DNA of 64,000 nt from positions 33,885,790-33,949,789 of the forward strand of contig NC_065541.1 in assembly GCF_932294415.1 (NCBI RefSeq). The letters are read 5' to 3'. The stretch is from Quercus robur (Eukaryota; Streptophyta; Magnoliopsida; Fagales; Fagaceae). The position numbers and the translations under genes are program-made. Position 1 is the stretch's first letter, and every line of letters begins with the position of its first letter. The notes beneath the pieces are model-generated. The model searched no databases. It was not told the DNA's origin and saw nothing but the letters and a program-made list of their open reading frames with translations. Of the stretch, positions 57,101 to 64,000 are shown one piece after another.

Positions 57101-58191
57101 AGGTCTATCATCTCAAAAAGGCCTTATATGGACTAAAGCAAGCGCTGCGAGAATGGAATAGCAAAATTGACTCATACTTTCAGCAAAATGGATTCCAAAG
57201 AAGTCTAAGTGAACCATCACTATATGTCAAGAAAAAATGTATAAAAGATTTTCTTTAAATTTGTTTATATGTTGAAGATCTTATTTATGCAGGTACAAAC
57301 CCAGAGGTGGTTGCAGAATTTAAAGGAGCAACGATGAAAGAATATGAAATGATAGACTTAGGTCCCATGAAATATTTTCTAGGGATCCAAGCACGTCAAT
57401 GCAAAGGAGAAATATTTATTTCTCAAGAAAATTATCTTGAAGATCTACTCAAAAGGTTCCAAATGAACAACTGCAAACTAGTATTCACCCCAATGGCATT
57501 CAATGAGAAATTGCACTTAGAAGATGGCGCAGAAAAAGTTGATGCTAGAAATTATCGAAGTTTGGTTGGAAGCTTAATTTATTTGACAAACACAAGGCTA
57601 GATATTGTGCAACCAGTCAATCTTATTTCCAAATTCATGAATGAACCAAGCAAAATCCACCTCACAACAGCAAAAAGAAATCTACGCTACCTAAAAGGTA
57701 CAAAGAAATTTGGCATCAAATATGTGAAAGAAAAAGAGAGCAAGCTAGTGGGATATACATATAGCGACTGGGCAGGTTCAATTGATGATTGCAAGAGCAC
57801 TTCTGGTTACTTATTCTGCCTAGGTACAAAACCAATTTCTTGGTCCTTAAAGAAGCAGAAAACTGTTGCATTATCATCCGCCGAAACCAAATACATAGCA
57901 ACAACAGATGCAGCATGTGAAACAGTATGGCTAAGAAGAATTCTTTTAGACATGCAATAATGTGAAAAGATGCCAACCATCATCTACTGTGACAACATGT
58001 CAGCCATTGCTATAACCAAAAATCCGGTGTTTCACAATAGAACAAAGCACATTGGACTCCACCATCACTTCATAAGAAAATTGGTGCAAGAAGAAGAAAT
58101 ACAGCTCGAGTTTGTCAACACAATTGACCAACTAGCAGATGTTTTTACAAAATTGGAAGAGTTTAAGAAAAATGTGGGAGTTACAAATTAA
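54138..58191 (+). pseudogene. Gag-pol polyprotein of copia element 1, inactivated
   Basis: Gag starts at 54138 (MAASTSIATFNYAQN, then a UBN2-type core with FWSTQMKTLFISQDLWDLIE). Two zinc knuckles, CIICKKSRHKSKNC and CTKCKIPNHSQRDC (54988-55080), follow. Protease has WYLDSACSNHM (55183) with Ala where the family has Gly. Integrase has WHLRYEHLN and CEGCIYGK; the first catalytic Asp is replaced (HGNICGP, about 55770-55790) while KTDRGGEF and the Glu of DVAECKN remain. RT (about 56715-57300) reads YVED for YVDD. RNase H (57720-58190) has YSDWAGSIDDCKSTSGYLF and SSAETKY. In-frame stops lie at about 54288, 54633, 55575, 55848, 57082 and 57256, plus frameshifts in gag and near 55740. Final stop TAA at 58189-58191. 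Confidence 0.92.
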
Positions 58192-58198
58192 GAGAAGG

Positions 58199-58570
58199 TG
58201 TTAGAATGTAATTTGTAATTGTCAAACTAGGTCCCTAAGTATAATCTAGCTGTCAACAAATGAAGAATCTAGCAGTAGCAAAATTGAACAAGCAAACAAG
58301 TGGACACTTCATGGACAAGTGTCAATCAATGAGAAATGAACCAAACTTTTGCAATATTCTTGAAGCTTGTAGTCATCATAAACTCTTAACACATCTATAT
58401 ATAGATGTGAGTTGTAAATTGAAGTATTTAACACCCAAAAAAAAAACAATGAAATACTTGTGCTGCAGTACTTTGTTTTTCCTTCATATCTAACATAATA
58501 GTAACATCTCTACAACAGTTAAAAAATAAATTCTACTCCAAGCCATATAATTAAGAACTTGCACCCAACA
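58199..58570 (+). repeat. 3' LTR of copia element 1
   Basis: Begins TGTTAGAATGTAATTTG and ends CACCCAACA; 372 bp, longer than its partner. Directly preceded by the purine-rich AAATTAAGAGAAGG (polypurine tract, about 58185-58198). Confidence 0.92.
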
Positions 58571-58575
58571 GTTCA

Positions 58576-59717
58576 AGCAGGTGTGGAGGCTAATAAACCA
58601 ACCAAACTCTCTACTCTATAGAGTATAGAATATATAAAGCTAAATACTTCCCTGCATGCTCATTCTTAGAGGCGGAACTTGGGTGTAACTTGTTGTACAT
58701 GTGGCGAAGCCTATTGCAGGCACGTGATGTAATACTGGAAGGGTCAAGATAGAGAGTGGGGAGTGGAACCTACATAGACATTGTGAACCATTAGTGGCTG
58801 CCTCGAACCCTAAGCTTTCGTCAAGATGGACCATGACCAGTGAAGGTTAGAGAACTGGTGGATGAAGACACAAAGCAATGGGACAAAAATAAACTAGCCT
58901 ACTAGTTTGAGGACCACACGATTGAGGATATTTTATGCGTCCCAATGACAAATTTGCATGCAAATGATGTACTGGAATGGACGGAAAATAAATCTCAGGT
59001 ATTCTCAGTAAAGTCGTCATATGGAGTAGCACTGAGGTTGCTTAACCTGTCAAATGGGGAGTACTCTTTGGCTGCTGCAGATGAATGCTTGTGGAAGTCA
59101 TGTGGTCCCTAAATACCCCACCAAAGGTGAGAAATTTTCAGTGGAGAGCATGCTTGAACATCTTGCCAACCTGAGATAACCTGTGAAAGAAGAAAATGCA
59201 GATAGACCCTTTTTGTGCGGTGTGCCAACAGCAGAGTGAAACAGTGAAGCATATATTATGGGAATACCCTCTAGCCAGGAATGTATAGGCACTGGTTAGG
59301 GGATGGGTCCAAAAGAGTAATGCTCGGATCTTAGACTTCTTCACACTAATGCGAAGTATGCTCGTGAGACTTACGTGTACGGAGATGGAACAATGGCCTA
59401 CGATAGCATGGAACATATGGAATTCATGTAACAAAATTTGTTTTGAAAACACCCACGCTCGCCCAAATATTATTCTTCATGGTGCCACATCTCTTCTGCA
59501 TGAGTACCAAGCTCTAGTAGCTATCCAACAGACACGTTAAGCCACAGATGGGCTGTTTTGCTATAGGGTAGTCAGATGTATTGTTTTTTTTTCATATTTT
59601 TTCAGCTGTTTGCTGTAGCGTAGTTCAGATGTAGTGTTTTTTTATTATTGTTTTTGTCAACTTTTCCTACTTGTCCTACTATGAGGCTAGTGTGTAGCCT
59701 TCTGTGGTTGCAGGACT
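58576..59717 (+). pseudogene. LINE second half (C-terminal RT region and zinc-binding RVT domain)
   Basis: Continues the frame broken at 53748: KQVWRLINQPNSLLYRV, then after a frameshift YKAKYFPACSFLEAELGCN, WRSLLQARDVILEGS and VGSGTYIDIV. Later TPPKVRNFQWRACLNILPT and DPFCAVCQQQSETVKHILWE form the C-terminal zinc-binding reverse-transcriptase region of plant LINEs. It ends around WNIWNSCNKICFENTHARPN (59403-59465) and a stop at 59540. 59541-59717 would be 3' UTR before the second copia element. Several stops; dead. Confidence 0.86.
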
Positions 59718-60133
59718 TGTAGGGAATTTAATCAAAATCCCAGCTGTGAGAAATAAAAAAAATAGAGAAAACACATGCTAAAGAAAACAATCACATGCAC
59801 AAGACAATATTTACGTGGTTCGACAATTTGCCTACGTCCACGGAGTTGCAGGGATTTCACTATTATCAGGGAAAAAAGAAAAAAAAAAAAAACAAGGTGC
59901 GGCTACAATTTTCTCTATATATCAAAAACATGGCAACAACCCTATAAAACCCTAATCACCAAAGTTGGTTCCACAATGGGCTAAATGGGCTCCGGCTTAG
60001 GCCTATCGGCCCAAGCCTCCGCTCCATGGACTAAGCCTCAATAAATCTTCCATTAAAAACCACGCAATATTATTCGGATCGGGTCGGGTCATCGAACTAG
60101 ATAAAAAAAAACTAGGCTCCACAAAACCCAACA
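59718..60133 (-). repeat. 3' LTR of copia element 2
   Basis: On the minus strand it begins TGTTGGGTTTTGTGGAGCC and ends AATTCCCTACA (TG...CA), 416 bp. The inner side is preceded by the purine-rich CTCCAAGTGGGAGATT, a standard copia polypurine tract. The neighbouring 60134-60330 is 3' untranslated leader of the element. Confidence 0.85.
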
Positions 60134-60334
60134 AATCTCCCACTTGGAGACTAGTTCAATCACCAACATCAACCGCAATCCTCCAAAAAACACAATCCCC
60201 TCATCCCTGCAACTCATCCTCCTGTCCTCAAGTTAGAAGGCTAACTGAAGCTGCACACAGCTTCAGCTTCTCAATGGTGACGCCCTTAGTCAACAAGCCT
60301 ACTGGGTTTTTAGATCCACAAATCTTCTCAAGTA

Positions 60335-63300
60335 TTACCAATTGTCTTCAACAAGGTAACAGATAAAGTGGTATTTTGTCTGTATATGCTTCGACTTTGA
60401 ATGAAAAGCCGAATTTTTGGCAAGAAAAATTGCACTCTGACTGTCACTGTGTAGAATGCCCATCTCCTGCTTCTTACCCAATTCATCTAAGAAACCATGT
60501 AGCCAAATCATCTCTTTTCCAGCTTCAGTTGCTGCAACATACTCAGCTTCTGTAGTAGACAAAGTAACAATCTTCTGTAGATTTGAAGCTCATGATATAG
60601 CTGTACCACCCAGAATAAAAACAAACCCAGTAGTACTCTTTCTACTATCAATATCACTAGTAAAATCAGCATCTACATAACCCTGCAGTTTCAAACTTGC
60701 ACCTGTGAAGCAAAGACATGTATCTAATGAACCCTTCAGATATCTCAAAATCCACTTGACTGCCTCCCAATGCTACTTTCCAGGCCTACTCATGAATCTG
60801 CTCACAACTCCCACTGCATGTGCAATGTCTGGCCTTGTACACACCATAGCATACATCAAGCTGCCAATAGCTGAGGCATAGGGCACCTTGCTCATATGGT
60901 CCCTTTCTTCTTTTGTCTTCGGTGATTGTTCTTTGCTTAGTTTGAAATGACTACCCAAGGGTGTGCTCACTGGTTTAGCTTCATTCATGTTGAACCTGTT
61001 GAGAACTTTCTTCACATACTCTGACTGTGAAAGTTTCAATGTACCATTAGCCTTGTCTCTAATGATTCTTATACCAAGGATTTGCTTTGCAGCTCCCAAA
61101 TCCTTCATTGCAAACTGTTTGGACAATTGCTTCTTCAGATTATTAATCTCCTCAATGCTAGACCCTGCAAAAACATATCATCCACATACAACAGTAATAT
61201 GATGTAAGAATTGTCAAATGACTTAACATAGGAACAGTGATCAGCTTCACATCTCTTGAACTCAATTCTATGCACAAAACTGTCAAATTTCTTGTACCAC
61301 TATCTAGGAGCTTGTTTTAGGCCATACAAGCTCTTTCTTAGTTTGCAGACTATATTCTCTTGTCCTTGAGCAATGAACCTTTTTGGCTGAATCATGTAAA
61401 GGTCTTCCTCCAAGTCACCATGAAGGAATGTTGTCTTCACATCTAACTGCTCAAGATGTAAGTTTTCTGCAGCCACCATTCCCAGTATCAGTCTGATTGT
61501 TGACATCTTCACAACTGGAGAAAATATCTCTGTGTAGTCAATGCCCTCCTTCTACTGGAATCCTTTAACAACTAATCTGGTTTTGTAACGTTTGCTACCA
61601 TCATGTTCATTCTTTATTCTATATACCCACTTATTGTGCAAAACCTTCTTTCCTACTGGCAATTCAGTCAGTTCTCATGTCTGATTCCCCAACAAGGAAT
61701 CCATCTCATCCTTCATGGCTAACTCCCACTTGCTTGAATTCTCATCTTGCAAGGTTTCATCATAACACTCTGGCTCACCACCATCAGTCAACAGGAGATA
61801 ATTTAAAATAGGTGAATAATGCTGTGGAGGTCTAATGTTCCTGGAAGATTTACGAACTTCAGCTACAGGTGTACTCAGATCTACCTGTGAATTTACATTC
61901 TCCTTATCTTCTTCACCCCTTTTCTGGACAGTACTTTCAGTCAATTCATCTAAGTTAACAAACTCAGATTTCTTTTGATCTATCTTTGTAACATCTGACA
62001 CTACAGTTGACCTATCCTTGTACATAAGTTGTTCATTAAATATCACATTTCTACTTCTGATGATTTTCCTGTTTTGTTCATCCCAAAACCTATAATCAAA
62101 TTTCTCATCACCATAGCCAATGAAAAAACATATTTTAGACTTTGCATCAAGTTTACTATGAGCACCATAATCAATATGAACATAAGAAATACAACCAAAA
62201 ACTTTTAAGTGTGAAAACTTTACCTCTTTACCGCTCCAAACCTCCTTAGGAAGTTTGAATTCCATGGGAACTGATGGTCCTCGGTTTATCAGGTAAGCTG
62301 CAGTGCTAACAGCATCAGCCCAGAAAGTTTTTGGTAGTCCAGCATGCAACCTCATACTTCTAGCAAGCTCATTGAGAGTTCTGTTCATGCGCTCAACCAC
62401 ACCATTCTGCTGTGGTGTCTCAGGAATGGTCTTTTCCATCCTAATTCCCTGTGCAGCACAATACTCACTAAACCCTCCATCTATGTACTCTTCTCCATTA
62501 TCTGACCTTAAAAATTTTACTTTCAAACCTGATTCTGTCTCAACCATGGCATTCCACTTCTTAAAAGTTTCAAATACATTAGATTTATTTTTCAGAAAAT
62601 AAACTCATACCTTTCTGCTTGAGTCATCAATAAAGGTGATATAGTACCTTGAACCTCCAAGGAATGCAACTGGAGAAGGCCCCTACAAATCAGTGTGTAC
62701 TAATTCCAATTTTTCAACCTTCGGTGTCCTGCCAGTTTTCAAGAAGCTCACATTTTTCTACTTTCCTAAGATGCAACTTTCACACATGTCAAAATCAATG
62801 GACTTCAATTCTGGTAGTTTTTCTTTTAACAGCAATATCTTCATCCCTTTCTCACTCATGTGACTAAGTCTGCGGTGCCATAAGATTGTGTAAGTACTTG
62901 CATCAGCAACTGCAATTGTGTCTCTTGGACATGAGATCATATACAGAGTACCAGTCTTCTTTCCACGAGTCAATACCCTAGCTCCCTTTGTAACATTCCA
63001 AGTACTACCAACAAATAGTATTGCATGTCTTTCATCATCAAGTTGGCCAACAGAAATTAGATTCCTCCTCAGGTTAGGAATATGTTGAACATTCTGCAGT
63101 AACCAAACAGATCCATTGGGCAACAATATCCGAATGTCTCCCATACCTACAACATCCAAGGTTGAACCATCAGCCAAATACACCTTACCAAAATCAACTG
63201 CAACATAATTCTGCATGATTTCTCGGTGTGGAGTGGTATGAAATGAAACTCCTGAGTCCAAAACCCAATCATCATGTGGACTGTCTATTGCAAGAAGTAA

Positions 63301-64000
63301 TGCATCCTGTACCTCTTCTATTACAGCATTAGCAGAATCATCTTCATTCTTCTTCTTAGGACTTTTACATTGCCTCCTAAAGTGACCTGTTTTCCCACAG
63401 TTCCAACATTGTACTTGTTGGCCTGATCTAGATTTACTTTTGTTCCTATTAGAATTTCTGGATTTTGATCTGCCCCGGTTTGAATTTCTGTCATTACCTC
63501 TGCCTTTTGTCTCAAGGTTTAGGGCAGAACCAAATCCTGAGGTTTCGCCTACATCTCTTCTGCGAATCTCCTTAGCCAGAATAAAATCTCGGATGTCATT
63601 GTAATTCAGTTTTTCCTTTCACATAGAATTGCTTACTGCCATCCTCATTGCCTCCCAACTGTTTGGCAAAGAAGCCAAAACGATCAGTGCACGAATCTTA
63701 TCATCAAAATCAATTTCTACAGACGACAATTGATTTGTTATAGTGTTAAATTCGTTCAGATGTTGTGCTACTGATGCATTCTCTGCCATCTTCAAATTGA
63801 ATAGTTTCTTCATCAGATGTACCTTGTTGTTTGCTGACGTCTTTTCATACATACCGGATAAAGCCTTCATCAGATCTGCTGTGGTCTTCTCCTTTACAAC
63901 ATTATGTGCAATAAACCTAGACAGAGTTAACCTGATAACTCCCAGTACCTGTCTGTCAAGAAGAACCCATTCCTCAGCCTTCATTGCCTCAGGTTTTGTC
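60335..64000 (-). pseudogene. Gag-pol polyprotein of copia element 2 (Tnt1/Tork-like), partial, inactivated by point mutations
   Basis: Gag (63984-63340) has a UBN2-type core (VHLMKKLFNLKMAENASVAQ) and one zinc knuckle CWNCGKTGHFRRQC (about 63408-63367). Protease has WVLDSGVSFHTTP. Integrase has WHRRLSHMSEKGM, CESCILGK, HTDL-stop-GP, FLRSDNGEEY and ETPQQNGVVERMNRT, so its catalytic residues survive. RT has [34 protein letters not shown] and an intact YVDD (about 61172), followed at once by a one-base frameshift. RNase H has MSTTEAEYVAATEAGKE and LHSDSQSAIFLAKN. Stops lie at about 63616, 62745, 62691, 62613, 61675, 61555 and 61303. Better preserved than copia element 1. Protein terms follow the Tnt1-type family. 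Confidence 0.92.

Larger units (their letters stand above)
53749..58570 (+). mobile_element. Ty1/copia retrotransposon inserted in the LINE, 4,822 bp
   Basis: Bounded by LTRs 53749-54063 and 58199-58570. Flanking 5-bp repeats are GTCCA (53744-53748) and GTTCA (58571-58575), one mismatch. Removing the element and one repeat rejoins the LINE frame. A primer site follows the 5' LTR and a polypurine stretch precedes the 3' LTR. Gag-pol is in the Ty1/copia order (gag, protease, integrase, RT, RNase H) but full of stops. Confidence 0.94.
59718..64000 (-). mobile_element. Second Ty1/copia retrotransposon (Tnt1-like), cut by the right window edge
   Basis: Minus orientation. The 3' LTR is at 59718-60133, followed inward by RNase H, RT, integrase, protease and gag in order to the end of the window. 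The 5' LTR and gag start lie beyond 64000. The 5-bp sequence before the LTR (GGACT, 59713-59717) should reappear after the missing LTR. It sits at or just beyond the 3' end of the LINE. Confidence 0.92.

Noticed and set aside
1..64000. tRNA, rRNA or snRNA genes
   Set aside because: I looked for tRNA-like A/B boxes and obvious rRNA text while reading and saw none; a covariance search was not possible.

Overview
This is a eukaryotic, plant nuclear window. Its two intact genes are multi-exon with canonical GT-AG introns. They look like orthologues of Arabidopsis At1g05030 (probable plastidic glucose transporter) and At2g32990 (endoglucanase 11). An intronic insert of plastid ndhD sequence and the dense mix of Ty1/copia, Ty3/gypsy, LINE, hAT, PIF/Harbinger and Helitron-like elements fit a eudicot. 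My impression of a woody rosid, possibly Fagales, rests on the look of the repeats and is weak. All calls come from reading the sequence; no searches were run.

Layout. 1-4,000: the 5' part of a PIF/Harbinger (ALP1-like) transposase-type gene runs off the left edge and is split by a hAT MITE. It is followed by an 86-bp tandem repeat and a Tourist-like MITE. 4,682-11,034 (minus): a complete 12-exon plastid-type sugar porter of 532 codons. Intron 3 holds a hAT-like element and intron 4 an ndhD fragment. 12,361-13,895: an internally deleted hAT element with a perfect 8-bp target duplication. 14,800-23,040: a decayed gypsy-type region. Reverse transcriptase, RNase H and integrase lie on the minus strand, and an intron-containing accessory ORF lies on the plus strand. 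25,734-32,307: a young non-autonomous LTR element with 756-bp LTRs, a primer binding site, a polypurine tract, and a 22-unit 81-bp minisatellite. It sits inside an older MITE.

35,857-44,086 (plus): a complete 5-exon secreted GH9 endo-beta-1,4-glucanase of 527 codons, whose fourth intron has grown to 6.2 kb. 44,600-51,000: Helitron-like termini, a 1.4-kb TIR element with homopolymer-rich repeats, and a solo-LTR-like block. 52,767-64,000: a LINE split by one copia element (53,749-58,570). A second copia element (59,718 to beyond the right edge, minus strand) has landed in or near its 3' end.

Only the transporter and the cellulase look functional. The rest is mobile DNA at different stages of decay. 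Insertion order can be read directly in several places: MITE then LTR element, LINE then copia, transposase-like exon then hAT MITE. The two host genes are unrelated in pathway; one acts at the plastid envelope, the other in the cell wall. Nothing suggests co-regulation.
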